A DNA stretch of 34,132 nucleotides from Hirudo medicinalis (Eukaryota; Annelida; Clitellata; Hirudinida; Hirudinidae): assembly GCA_011800805.1 (NCBI GenBank), contig MPNW01001153.1:1-34132 (forward strand), given 5' to 3'. Made by a program: the position numbers and the translations under genes. Below are positions 23,597 to 34,132 of this stretch, piece after piece. The notes under the pieces were generated by a model. The model worked only from the letters and a program-made list of their open reading frames with translations, searched no databases and was not told the DNA's origin. The first letter of the stretch is position 1. The number at the start of each line of letters is the position of its first letter.

Positions 23597-25887
23597 TTAT
23601 GGAGAAACTTGATCTTTGGGTTCACAAAATTTAGTGGATATAATGTGCTTGAAGAACTCATAGATCGACCATGAGATGGCCATGGAGGGCATCTGGTAAA
23701 CGACACGTGCAGTCATGCCCCTGAAGAAGCCGGTGAAACCCCTGACGGAATAAACGGTTTTTGCTGCGTGGAACAGACCGCTGATGGTCGTCGGTTTCCC
23801 TGAGGGTGCCATTACACCTAAAGCACATCCTTCCTGGGTGTTCAAAAGGGTCTTGCACACGTCGAGGGGCGTGGTAGCCCCGGCCGCCACGGCCCCGGCG
23901 AGGGCGCCCGAGACGACGTGGGACTTCGGGTCGTAATTTCGCTTCGGGTTGAAGCGGTCCTGCCCGAGCTCGTAGGTGATGAAGTGGATGCTTTGGAATG
24001 GTATGTTCATGGTGAGCTGGGTGACGTAGCTCCGGTAGAAAGCTTTCGGTCCTTCGACGCGGTTGATGCACTTGGCGCAGTCGATACAGTTCTTGTACGA
24101 GCTGTTGAAGACCTGCATCCTCTGCTTGACAACTGGAAATGTGCAAGCGACTGGTCAAGGACTTTTGATCGTAGAATTAAAATTAATTCATTAAAGGTTA
24201 GTGCATCACATGACATTTTAATGTAAAGGCATGTAACTTTGGTGACGTGAAGTTTCTCATGGCAGAATAGTCATTCCAGAGATATATCATCATCATCATC
24301 AAGATGATCACACGTTATGACGACGCATCTGGGAAGCTCTTACAATGTAAATTTGTCATCATTAACTCACACATTAATATAATTTGCTAGCTCGTAAAAA
24401 CTATGCGGTTGAAAATTACCTCTCGATCTGCAAGCAATTTCTGAGAATTATTAGCAAAGCATGGAAGATGCACGAACCACATGAGGAAGTTTTATTAGAT
24501 TAATTACGTAGACGTAATGATGCTTACGTAAATGTAAGGATGCTTATGTAAACGTAAGGATGCTTATGTAAATGTAAGGATGCTTACGTAAATGTAAGGA
24601 TGCTTATGTAAATGTAAGGATGCTTACGTAAATGTAAGGATGCTTACGTAAATGTAAGGATGCTTATGTAAACGTAAGGATGCTTACGTAAATGTAAGGA
24701 TGCTTACGTAAATGTTAGTGATTACGATATCTTAAAAAGCTGTAGGTCAATTGAACAGATTACTAAGCTTCCCTTCTCAGAAGTCTAAGCAAGCTTCTTG
24801 TACAGTTGATAACCAGATCACTTTTAAAGTCATTAAGGGCATTATTCTGGTTAATTTAAATAATAACTGCTAATTATAAATATTAAATTATAACCTCTAA
24901 TTAAAGCTTAACATATTTTTAAGCTAATTACATATTTATATTTCCAGTATTAATTAAAAATAAATAAAATGAAATACTTGCAATAAACAACTCTAAATCA
25001 TAAACATCACCTGATGAATATGCATGCATGCATGCATTACCAGTAGGCTCATGAATATCAAAGCATAGCTTAATGTAGCAGCAATGCTGGCATTCTTTTA
25101 TGCAATTCCTTGTTGAATGCCTTGCATTATAAGTTAGCATCTCATGGAAATGTAACATTCAAATTGCTCAGATAGGCCATGCCGAAAGACTATGTTATCA
25201 CTGGTCGTTTTAAGGAATATTTTGTTGAGCAATGGATCGAGCAACAACCCTAACCTCTGTGTGACAAAAAATTTTGTCAGCGACAACCAGATCAAACCAC
25301 CACCAAAAAAGCACCCACCTTCTGCAGGGGTCATGATCATGTCGTGCAGTAGAGTGGCCCCTATGCCGGCAACACCGGGCGCCAAGTGGTTATGGTTTGT
25401 GATTTCGTTGAGATGCTTCTTCAAGTTTTCATAGGCTGCAAAGTATAGAGCATGGGCCGGTCCAGCTCCATAGATGGTGGCATTGATCCCCCTGAAGGTC
25501 CTCATCGGACCCTCGTGCTTCACGATGGTGTAGAATGCGTGTGCAATGTTGTTGTACCTGGCCATTGGATCAGGCTTCAAGATCTGCATTCTGGTCTGGA
25601 GTATGAAGGAAATTCTGAGAATTTTGAGGTGGTACTGGCTGGGTTTTCTTATGTTTCATGTTTTCATCTTCTTATGGTAGAGTTAATGAGTTAAAAACTG
25701 ATTTCAAATAATGTCGGTATAAAATTTGTTTGTAAACACTGCAACGTTTTCGTCATCATATATAACGTACCTTGACAAAATCGAAAGGGTACATGACGCA
25801 GTGCTCCATCAGGCCTGCAAATGCTCCCGCCACCATGTGAACACCAACAGTGCATGACGGTGGCAAACTTTCATAATCCTCCTCCAT
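23597..25887 (-). CDS. mfrn: Mitoferrin, mitochondrial iron carrier (SLC25A28/SLC25A37 type)
   Basis: Mitochondrial carrier of the inner membrane that imports iron for heme and Fe-S synthesis (family role). Exons 25887-25771, 25595-25319 and 24132-23597, phases 0 and 1, give 309 residues. The three carrier repeats are complete, with signatures PFDFVKTRMQ (about 34-43), PAEVVKQRMQ (about 130-139) and [10 protein letters not shown]. Subfamily marks are [20 protein letters not shown] near the start, [36 protein letters not shown], and [14 protein letters not shown] near the end. Donors are CAAG|gtacgt and GAAG|gtgggt; acceptors are tccag and ttccag. The second intron contains a 20-bp minisatellite. 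The gene lies head to head with SPIRE, about 630 bases between start codons. The frame is intact and of normal length for an invertebrate mitoferrin. Confidence 0.96.
24503..24720. repeat. 20-bp minisatellite in mitoferrin intron 2
   Basis: Ten full copies from 24521 to 24720 of the unit tgcttacgtaaatgtaagga, preceded by a diverged partial copy. Almost all differences between copies are CG versus TG at two sites in the unit. The unit contains the palindrome TTACGTAA. It lies between mitoferrin exons 2 and 3. Confidence 0.97.
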
Positions 25888-26519
25888 ATTTACAAACGAA
25901 CCAGCTATGTATATGTTTATGTACCGGATTTCAGAAATGAATAATCCTATTTTCACCCAAAAATCCTAAAGAGGCCACGCGAGGCCAATAAAAAGTTACA
26001 GATAGTTAATAAATACACAACTATAAAATCCTAAACTAATATTTCAAATGAATACTACAATCTAGATTTGTCGCTTACAAATCTTCCTAAGGTGGTTAGT
26101 ATTAGGGCGAGCACCGAAAACACGTTATTCTAAAAGGTCATTGTAAACAGTAGTAGTTGCTTTAAACTACTAAATTTTTGTATTCTTTAAGCGTGTTAAA
26201 TTCACATGTTAGAATACTTATTTAATTGAGCTTTAAGTTAAAAATAACATTTAATATAATAAATCGCTTTCGAAGACTGGCTTCACAATCAAATTATCAG
26301 ATTTTGCTAATCGCTTACCTACACAGAAATCAGATAAATTGATAAATAAATTTTGCACCTTCACCCTTCGAAAAGCGTTCAATAAAATCTTTGGTGACAA
26401 CAACAAAAATGTTAATTTATAAACAGACCACCAGTTTACCTTATTTTTCTTCGCATTTATAACATCGCGGCTTGGTAGTCGGGTGATTGCTTAGCGACTC
26501 CGTCTTACTGCAATACTTG
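25888..26519. promoter_or_regulatory. Shared upstream region of mitoferrin and SPIRE
   Basis: About 630 bases separate the two divergent start codons. The sequence is AT-rich with no coding frame, so it should carry promoters and leaders for both genes. No specific element was recognised. Confidence 0.4.
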
Positions 26520-29500
26520 ATGGAAAACATCACTTTACAACAAATATTAGAGGCGTTTTGTGCACCAATTAACGAAGAACAGGCATGGGCCGTTTGCTAT
26601 CAATGTGCAAGAAATCTTCAATCTTCTGCTCTACTTATACAGGCCACAGACGGAAACGCGGTTACTGCGTCTTCCTCGAAGCCGCCAAAGTTGGACCAAG
26701 TTGGGACGAGGCAGAGCCTCCATGCTTTTTCCTTGGCAGACGTGGCCCTGAGCTCTGACGGGAATGTTGTGGTGACTATCCACAAAACAAGTAGATTTTT
26801 TTTTGCGGTATTTGCCATGCAAAATAACTTTATAACTAAAGCATACAGATTTAACTAAGTAAGCTTATTTTAATTTCACAGACCTCAAAGTACAAGAAAA
26901 AGCGGCAAGTGTTAATTAGCGTATATTTAAGTGGAATTACTCATGACTTATAGCATCATTAAGAGATTCAGTATTCACGACAGAAACCAAACGTAAAATG
27001 TAATCAAATATGTAAATCAATGCGATCTACCTGCAGATCGTCCAATCGCTCGGCATTCTGGCGTTCCAAGCCTGGATTACGGACTAAACGACACGGAAGA
27101 GCAGAAGCTTTCCCCGGCCCTCGAGAGCCTGATCGGTCGAATGACAGGGGAGGGGGAGGTGCCGCAAGACGGAGACGAGGGTATAGTGGACGACGACAAG
27201 GTGGAAATGACTCTTGAAGAAGTCGTTCAGGTTCTTGATCGATGAAGATCGATAATTAACTTTTGTTCGTTAATCAATTTAATCTCACTCGTAGTGGTTA
27301 GCATGATTTAATCGCGTTGGATTGATGGTCATTCGAACAACTGTTGCAAACAACAAATTGATTCTCTGGTAATTTTGTTAATTTTTTTGAGAGCTCATGA
27401 TTTCTGTATTTTTTGCTTTTTTTTTTTAATTTTTTATGTTTATTTGATTTTTTGTTTTCAACTAATGAAAGTTTATCAGTATTAGTTATTATTATTATTA
27501 TTATTACTATTAATAATATTATTATTATTCTAATAAAGTCGATAACGTCATTTCAGGAGTGCATGAAACAGATTGGCATGGACATTGATGTGGGGGCCCA
27601 CTGCAAAGCCGTCTGCAGAGTCCTGGTTCACGAGGCAGGTGAACTCATCATGTTCTTGGAGAGGGTCGCGTCGGAGAAAGAGGTCAGTGACCCCCGCTTG
27701 GATTGGTTTTCTCTCGCCTCCTGATTAGCATAATTTATACGGAGCTTGCATCGTTTCAGAAAAAAGTCCTTTGTGGAGAGTTGGACGTCGTCGACCAGAA
27801 TCAGCTTTCAACCCTGAAGAGGAAGGATTGGGTTTGTGACTTGTCGTCATCTTCGTCGTCGTCGTCGTCATCATCTTCGTCATCCTCATCTCAGTCATTG
27901 TCATCCATCACTATCAGCAGCATCTTAACCATCTTCTAGCATCACTCACAAATGTCACCAGCATTGTACCTTGACCTTGACGTCAAAACACTTCTCATCA
28001 GGCTCGACTTTGGATGCAAGTCATGAAGGAACTAAGGCAGGGGGTAAAGTTGAAGAAGGTCCAGCAGTCCGCGGCCACCCACCCGGTCGAGTACGAGTTG
28101 ACCCCGTACGAAATACTCATGGACGACGTCAGACGAAAGAGGTACACCCTTAACAAGGTCGAGGTGGGTGGAGCATACTGTTATTGAACTCATTAATATT
28201 CAAAACCTGACCCAATTGGAGAGGTGATACTGGGTATGATGGATTGTTCGCCTTTGATAGATGTACGTAAAGAGTTTACGAGGTTAGGTTTTGAATCCGC
28301 ACGCACTTTAAGTTTTAAGATTCTCAGGACTGCTTTGGACCGACGTTTATCGTCGTAACTATTAGCAGAATTGTATTTTATCTTCTCTCGCCATATTTTA
28401 CTTTCGACGTTAAAATCGAGATTTATTGCTAACACTTTCCAATTCATCTCAATCAAAACAATGCTTTTGGATTTTTTAAGCTCCCCTTGAAAGTTGTTGC
28501 TTTTGTATTTGTATTTGTTGCTCGTTGAAATGCCGTCATCAACGTCATCACGAACTGTGCACGTTTTTTCTGATCGACGATTCAATCAAATTCCACGCCC
28601 GACCCATCAGAAGTGCGAGGATGTCTATCCAATCAGGGTGAAGAAAGATGTTCACGAGATCATCTTAGAGTTCATCAGATCCCGTCCGCCTCTCCAACCG
28701 GTCGGTTTTCTCGAATGGTGATGATGATGATGATAATGATGATGTTGACGATGATGGTGATGATGATGATGTTGACAATGATGATGTTGATGATGACGGC
28801 GACGGTGATGATGATGATAATGATGATGTTGACTATGATGGTGATGGTGATGATGTTGACGATGACAACGATGGTGATGATGATGACAATGATGATGTTG
28901 ACGATGACGACGACGGTGATGATGTTGACGATGACGTTCAATGGTGCTGCTACTGCTGCCGATGATTTTGATGATTGTGATCATAGTTAAGTGGATGATT
29001 ACTGACTTTGGCTTCTGTAGTTATCAATCAGATGTTATGCTAAGAGCTGGAGCTTGGTGTCACGTGACGAGTCTGTTTGTGAGTCTTGATGTGTGATGCT
29101 ATGATGAATTTATTAATTTTTAATCATTAGCCCATCACTTTTCATCATCACCAGCATCATCATTATCACCACCATCATCATCATCTTAGTAAATAATTAT
29201 TATGTTGCTGTGATGGATTTTATGAATGCATAACTATCTGCATCATCATCATCATCATCATCATCAAGTGCATTTCCGCCTCCAGGCAAACAACCGCATC
29301 CTCTCTGCCCCCCGGGAAAAGCTCGTGGATCCCCGTGAGCAGCTCCTCGAGGACATAAGGACCAACAAACCCAAATTGAGGCCAACCCCTGGAAGAGCTT
29401 GTTTGTACCTTCAGTTCTTGTCTTGATTTTGTTTACTCTACGCGTGCTTTTGTATCTTTCGTATACGTTTTTTCGTCTTTTTTCGTGTTTCCATTTTTTT

Positions 29501-32079
29501 CAGTCGAGTGCTCTCGGTCGCTGAGCATTGATCGCCATGGTAACCAGGTCAAGAAGGTCATCAAGCCGGATCTGTCCTTGCTGTCCTTCGGCTCGTCCGA
29601 TGTACGGGGTTTTCACCTTTTGGAACGAAATCTCGGAACGTGCGCCGAGTTGCTAATTCCGTTGCCAATCCGTCGTTTTGTTTGCAATTAATTCGATTGA
29701 TTTGTGGATTGAAATTAAAAAAAAATTAAATTATTTAAATTAATTCGTGGAAAAGTAAAAAAAAAACAGTTTCTTGACTTTGCTTCCAGAATGAGTTTGA
29801 ACCTCTGACCGGGCGTCATTCTCCTGACGACGACAAGAACAAGGTGTCCGTCCTCGAACAAGCCCCACTCACCCCCCTCTCCCCAAAAAGTCCCCCAAAA
29901 CATTTGCCATGGCAGCACACAGGTATGACTTGTTCTTAGCGCGACGTCGACATTGAATGCTCAATATCGAAGAGCTCAACTAACGCAAGACATTCATCTC
30001 TATTAGAATCTGAGGTCTTCCTCATGATCTCATTAATAATTCATTACAATTGGCTAATTAGGCATGCAAGATCAGAAGCGATCATTGGCTATTGAACCAG
30101 CATGGTTGTTATTCATTGGTCAGTGATAACGATAGGAGGCTGCAGCATGTGGTCTCGAATATCTAATGAGATGCCAGGTGTTCATTACCTGACACTGTGG
30201 ATTCGAATTGCAGTTCAAAGTGCTTCGGCGATGATAATGATGACGGTGCAGATGATAATCATGCCATTCATATGCATTAGAAGCTTGGTAAATGCTTTAT
30301 TGCTTGTTGCTTATCTATTCCATTGCAAATAGGGTCTGTCCACTCACCCATAAATTCATTCATCCATCCACTCATCCATCCATTCTTTCATCCATCCACT
30401 CACCCATAAATTCATTCATCCATCCACTCATCCATCCATTCATTCATCCATCCACTCATCCATCCATTCATTCATCCATCCACTCACCCATAAATTCATT
30501 CATCCATCCACTCATCCATCCATTCTTTCATCCATACATCCATCCACTTGTTCATATAACCAACCATATATCTAACTGTCCATCCATTCATCCATTCATC
30601 TTACTGTCCATCCATTCATCCATTCATCTTACTGTCCATCCATCCAACCATTATCTATCCATCTAACTGTCCATCCATCTATCCATCCACCCAGAAATCT
30701 ATCCAACTGTCCATCCATCCTTCCACTCGTTCGTTCGTTTATCCATCCATCTTACAGAAGCCTTCTGCATTATCCTTTGATAGATCTGCCTGCTCGTAAT
30801 CACCGACCTTCATCTTCACCATCCAACCGTTGCATAGGCATTTTTTCCTTAGCTTTTGTGATGAATGAATAATACCTGATGTCATTAATCACTCTCTTAA
30901 TCATCACATGTTGCGTGTCGATCATGTTGACGGTCAGAGCCGAGATGTTGCAGAAGGATTCGACAACTTTCGAGATTAGAGCAACATTTATTCCAAGTTT
31001 TTACTGTGGCTCCTTCCTTTTTATTGTTATTGCTTACTTTCTCTTTATCACTCTTGATGATCATGATGTGATGATCATCATTTGGAAACATATACAAGCA
31101 AACATGCAGGCAAACAAATGCATAAACACACATACGAACATATTAAAAACAATCATATAAACAAACACACAATCAAAAGAACATATAAACAAAGAGACAC
31201 ATGCAATCAAGTGAACATATAAACAATCATACAAACACACAATCAAAGGAACACATAAACAAACAGACACATGCAACAAATAAAGCGAACAGATAAACAA
31301 TCATACAAACAAACAAACAAACAAACAAACAAACGAACAGCCCTGGACCTGTTGAAGATCACGTCGACCAAGAGACTCCAGCGGAGACACAGCATCACTG
31401 TCTGCGAGACACCCAGGGTCACGAAGAACTTCCCCTTTAAGGTCCTGATTTTGGCGGGGGTCGAAGTCGTTCTCGTGCGTGCGCGATCGAGATCGTGAGG
31501 CATTTTGAATGCGATTGTTGGTTCTGGGTTCCCCACCCCCAATATATAACTATGTTCATTGTTAGAGAGCTATTTATAAACTGGAGCTTTTGTTAGACGG
31601 ATGGATGGTTAGGTTTTTGGTTTTTTCATTACTACCTAGGTTTGTCGATGTTGTTATGTCGTTGATGGATTCTTCTACTGGTGGCTCTGTCATCTAACTG
31701 CATGGCTTCTACTAACAGGGTCGTCGATGTTCGTTACGAGGGACGACTTTAAAGTCCACTGTAATTGTTAATTCGTTATTAATTTGCAACTCCTCCCATG
31801 CCACATAAATTATCACTTTATTATTATTATTATTATTATTTTTTTAATTATTATTGTTATTGTTATTATTATAAAAATTATTATGATGCGCTCGATCTCT
31901 CACTCTCCGATGACCGTTGACCGTGAGGTTATTATGCGAGGGAGGCTGTTTTGTCCTTCACCTTGACTTTGAATTGACCTCTGTAATTGACAGATCACCA
32001 TAGCATATTATGATGATAGTTGTCATAGTTGCCAGTTGCAACTATTATTACAATCGGCATCATCGTCACCATCATCGTC

Positions 32080-32171
<92 letters not shown>

Positions 32172-33087
32172 AGCTAGACAGTCATCACAACAATGTTATT
32201 ATCATGTTTGTATCCATCTGATGACCTATCAATAACACCAGATGATGATAGGCTTCCTGTCATCGTTCAATTGACAGCAGTCCTTAATCTTGGATTAGGT
32301 CATTAAGTGGAGTAATTACAACAGGGTGTGATGCAAAAAATAACACATAAAAACATGGGGAAGGCTGGAGTCGCAATCCTTGTCAATCAACCCTTGATCG
32401 ACCAATCAATTTGTGCTAAAGTGTTTCAATTGACTAAATAATTACAACGTCCCTCTCCGAGGATTCGAACTCGCCACCTCTCGGCCGGAAGGCTGGCGAC
32501 GTTCCGTTCGGTGCGTCTTCATTTCGTGGACGCTCGCTCAGCACGACCGTTTGATTTCAACCTATCAGATGACCAGCACGATAGCAAGAGAGCAGACGAA
32601 CACAAATCGGTCACGAACGTCGCCTCATCGATGCCCGCGTCTTTCTCGTCCTCTTCGGCTTTCTTTCCGTCGTTCCCTTCGCCGTCGAAATCGCCATTTC
32701 TCGTCTCGAGTCGTCAGGATTCTCGCGTCGCCAGCGACAGGCTGCCAGAATCCTCGGCTAAAAACCGGCTCATCGAGTTCCGAGATTTCGTGAGTTTCCT
32801 TCGCTTCATTCTCTTCCTCGCCATTGTCTTTCATGAATTAGAGCTCGTCTGTGAACGCAATCTGTGGTAGAGGTGGTGGTAGTGAGGGTGGTGGTGAGGA
32901 GGATTGCAAAGGTGGCTAAATAAAAACAAAATGTTTCAGTCTTGCGAGTGGATGGATTTTGAAAATATTTTAAGTAGGACGCTCTTCGATGATTCGTTTG
33001 TTCGAACGACGTCATTATTCTATCGTTTGAGGTGCTTGCATTCACCGATTTCCTCGGCAATCAATTACGATTACAATAATAATAATA

Positions 33088-33136
<49 letters not shown>

Positions 33137-33220
33137 TAATAATAATAATAATAATAATGGTAAGCTCAACAATAATAATAATAATAATAATTAAATAATA
33201 NGATTACAATAATAATAATA

Positions 33221-33266
<46 letters not shown>

Positions 33267-33861
33267 TAATAATAATAATAATAATAATGGTAAGACTAAC
33301 AATAATATAATAATAATATTAAATAATAGTGATAATAATAATGAATAATAGTGATGATAATAATAAAATTAATAATAATAATAATAATAATCAGTATTAT
33401 TCCTCAATTTCTCTCTTATTCTACTAACTATGGCTTACTAACAGCATGAATGTGAGCCAATGACGCATGTTAGTTTCTGTCTCTCTCTACTCGTGTCTGT
33501 TTCTGAATATGTTGAGGTGGGGCGTGCTGCACCTGCTGCCACACTCTGAGAGTGGAAAAAGCCGACCCCCCCTCGAATGACCCGAGCCGGGCCATAAAGA
33601 TACTGTGCTAGGTTTCGGTCTCCCGTGCACAGGCGAATGACTGAATGTTGATCACAGCATTGGTTATGCATTCCAAAAACATGCCATTGGTCTTTCCATT
33701 TCAACCTAGTGTTTTCCTGCCAACAGAACATGGCATCCACAGTGGAATGTCTGTCCCTGACAGTGGAGGAGGTCATGCACATCAGGGGAGTCCTCACCAA
33801 AGCCGAACTGGAGTGTGCCTCCATCAATCCCGAACTCCACCTGCTCCTTGATAGTGGAAAA
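26520..33861 (+). CDS. SPIRE: Spire-type actin nucleator (KIND, four WH2 motifs, Spir box), 3' end beyond window
   Basis: Nucleates actin filaments and cooperates with formins on vesicles (family role). Exons: 26520-26790, 27037-27230, 27557-27682, 27760-27831, 28002-28163, 28611-28700, 29286-29400, 29504-29601, 29790-29922, 31341-31441, 32718-32789 and 33727-33861; 523 codons so far. The KIND domain begins with [18 protein letters not shown] and continues with [22 protein letters not shown]2 motifs are [51 protein letters not shown] and [17 protein letters not shown]. The last exon holds the Spir box, [18 protein letters not shown]. The FYVE-like zinc finger expected next is off the right edge. 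Exon 2 carries [12 protein letters not shown] in one frame and [15 protein letters not shown] in another. A tiny extra exon at 26882-26908 is possible, and the 5' limit of exon 11 is uncertain. Confidence 0.93.
27488..27535. repeat. TTA triplet array in SPIRE intron 2
   Basis: Imperfect ATT/ACT triplets a few bases upstream of exon 3. Confidence 0.65.
27841..27894. repeat. TCG/TCA triplet array in SPIRE intron 4
   Basis: Imperfect (TCN)n beginning ten bases after the exon 4 donor; the poly-Ser ORF across it is an artefact. Confidence 0.75.
28719..28974. repeat. Complex GATGATGTTGAC-type minisatellite in SPIRE intron 6
   Basis: About 250 bases of GAT, GGT, GTT and GAC triplets arranged in longer imperfect units (GATGATGTTGACGATGATGG and variants), starting about 20 bases after the exon 6 donor. 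Confidence 0.85.
29145..29268. repeat. ATC/CAT triplet arrays upstream of SPIRE exon 7
   Basis: Two short runs, at about 29147-29188 and 29240-29268; the second ends about 17 bases before the exon 7 acceptor. Confidence 0.7.
30341..30755. repeat. CATC tetranucleotide array with higher-order units
   Basis: About 400 bases of CATC, CATT and CACT tetranucleotides. The string cactcacccataaattcatt recurs at 30341, 30397 and 30481 (steps of 56 and 84). It lies in SPIRE intron 9. ORFs rich in HPSI residues are artefacts. Confidence 0.9.
31085..31336. repeat. AAAC-type array abutting SPIRE exon 10
   Basis: Imperfect units built from acaaacacacaatcaa, gaacatataaacaa and acagacacatgcaa end in a pure (AAAC)n tract. 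The tract runs directly into the 3' splice site of exon 10 (acgaacag). Confidence 0.88.
31817..31875. repeat. TTA triplet array in SPIRE intron 10
   Basis: (TTA)n with T-run and GTT interruptions; no coding meaning. Confidence 0.7.
32055..32171. repeat. ATC triplet array in SPIRE intron 10
   Basis: A nearly perfect run of ATC/ACC triplets, over 100 bases. Confidence 0.92.
32450..32508 (-). repeat. tRNA-like (possible SINE) fragment, copy B
   Basis: On the minus strand the segment reads GGCCGAGAGGTGGCGAG then TTCGAATCC, a B-box-like element with variable-loop-like sequence. It resembles the fragment near 17325-17405. The T-arm does not pair cleanly and no complete cloverleaf is visible, so I call it a tRNA-derived repeat remnant. 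Confidence 0.35.
33069..33392. repeat. AAT array present as two near-identical blocks around an N
   Basis: The block gattacaat-(AAT)n-agt-(AAT)n-gat-(AAT)n-ggtaag occurs at about 33069-33163 and again at 33202-33295, separated by the N at 33201. This looks like one array written twice at an assembly join. It lies in SPIRE intron 11. Confidence 0.88.
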
Positions 33862-34002
33862 GTGAGCCGCTGGTGATGATGGCAGTGGTGGTGATGACGA
33901 TGTGACATGATATATATGTATGTATGTATATCATATGATAAGAATACTTTAGAGAGGGACATTGTAATTATTTAGTCAATATTATCTTTTTATAATAGTA
34001 CA

Positions 34003-34100
34003 TTGGTTATTATTATTATTATTGGTTATCATTTTACTTATTATTATTGGTTATCATTTTACTTATTATTATTGGTTATCATCATTATTATTATTGTTTC
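34003..34100. repeat. 25-bp tandem repeat with TTA core
   Basis: The unit ggttatcattttacttatta plus ttatt starts at 34024 and 34049, and partly at 34074, flanked by (TTA)n. It lies after SPIRE exon 12. Confidence 0.85.
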
Positions 34101-34132
34101 TTAACTTCCAAGCTCCACAACTCCTCTATCCA

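Noticed and set aside
23658..24158. Minus-strand ORF of 166 codons overlapping mitoferrin exon 3
   Set aside because: It is a shifted-frame shadow of the mitoferrin exon, rich in Arg/His/Pro and without family motifs.
24521..24720. Regular 20-bp repeats resembling a CRISPR array
   Set aside because: The units are directly adjacent with no spacers, and the locus is an intron of an animal gene; it is a minisatellite.
26882..26908. A 27-nt micro-exon between SPIRE exons 1 and 2
   Set aside because: Acceptor and donor are acceptable and it keeps the frame, but there is no homology support; mentioned only as a possibility.
32450..32508. A tRNA gene on the minus strand
   Set aside because: Only a B-box-like stretch is present; the T-stem does not pair properly, and no acceptor stem or anticodon arm could be built.
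32511..32717. Serine-rich 5' extension of SPIRE exon 11 in the same frame
   Set aside because: The frame is open, but a good acceptor at 32717 gives an in-phase 72-nt exon, and the upstream part looks like a T/C-rich splice tract; kept only as an alternative.
33438..33962. Minus-strand ORF of 174 codons near the right end
   Set aside because: It lies antisense to the SPIRE Spir-box exon; the plus-strand frame carries the conserved protein sequence and splice sites.

Overview
The window is nuclear DNA of an animal. Genes are split by many short GT-AG introns, the proteins are metazoan (ribosomal L28, RNA polymerase subunit Rpb8, a plakin, mitoferrin, MRPL30, Spire), and the intergenic and intronic DNA is AT-rich and full of ATG/ATT/AAC trinucleotide arrays. 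The two inosine-uridine-type nucleoside hydrolase genes suggest an invertebrate, since this family is, as I recall it, not typical of vertebrates. I cannot name the phylum. Three single N bases (16402, 20106, 33201) all sit in microsatellites and probably mark assembly joins.

Layout, left to right: RPL28 (+, 880-1426) with a 5'-TOP-like leader; a decayed copy of its 3' end (1577-1710); a divergent Rpb8-like gene (-, 1879-2816); canonical POLR2H (+, 3619-4300), head to head with that paralogue; an empty AT-rich stretch; a short plakin-type gene (-, 6307-8979); two tandem nucleoside hydrolase genes (-, 9899-14007 and 14784-19089), the second with an unidentified plus-strand exon-like ORF in an intron; a repeat-rich gap; MRPL30 (-, 21715-22883); mitoferrin (-, 23597-25887), with a 20-bp minisatellite in its second intron; and SPIRE (+, 26520 to beyond the right edge), head to head with mitoferrin. 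All exons were assembled by hand from reading frames, splice sites and remembered family motifs; no alignment program was run.

Most genes are unrelated housekeeping loci. Two groups are linked by descent. (1) POLR2H and the Rpb8-like gene share the first two intron positions and phases, and a second exon of exactly 84 nt in both, so they are an inverted duplicate pair; one copy has diverged strongly. I consider this the most interesting feature of the window. (2) The two nucleoside hydrolases have six exons each, with identical lengths for exons 3 (117 nt) and 4 (137 nt), but different N-termini: a basic, lysine/arginine-rich extension in one and a hydrophobic, signal-like segment in the other. 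This suggests two cellular locations for the same enzyme family.

Other points to check are the compact plakin, which lacks the usual N-terminal actin-binding part; a frame conflict inside SPIRE exon 2; and a SPIRE 3' splice site embedded in a CAAA microsatellite.
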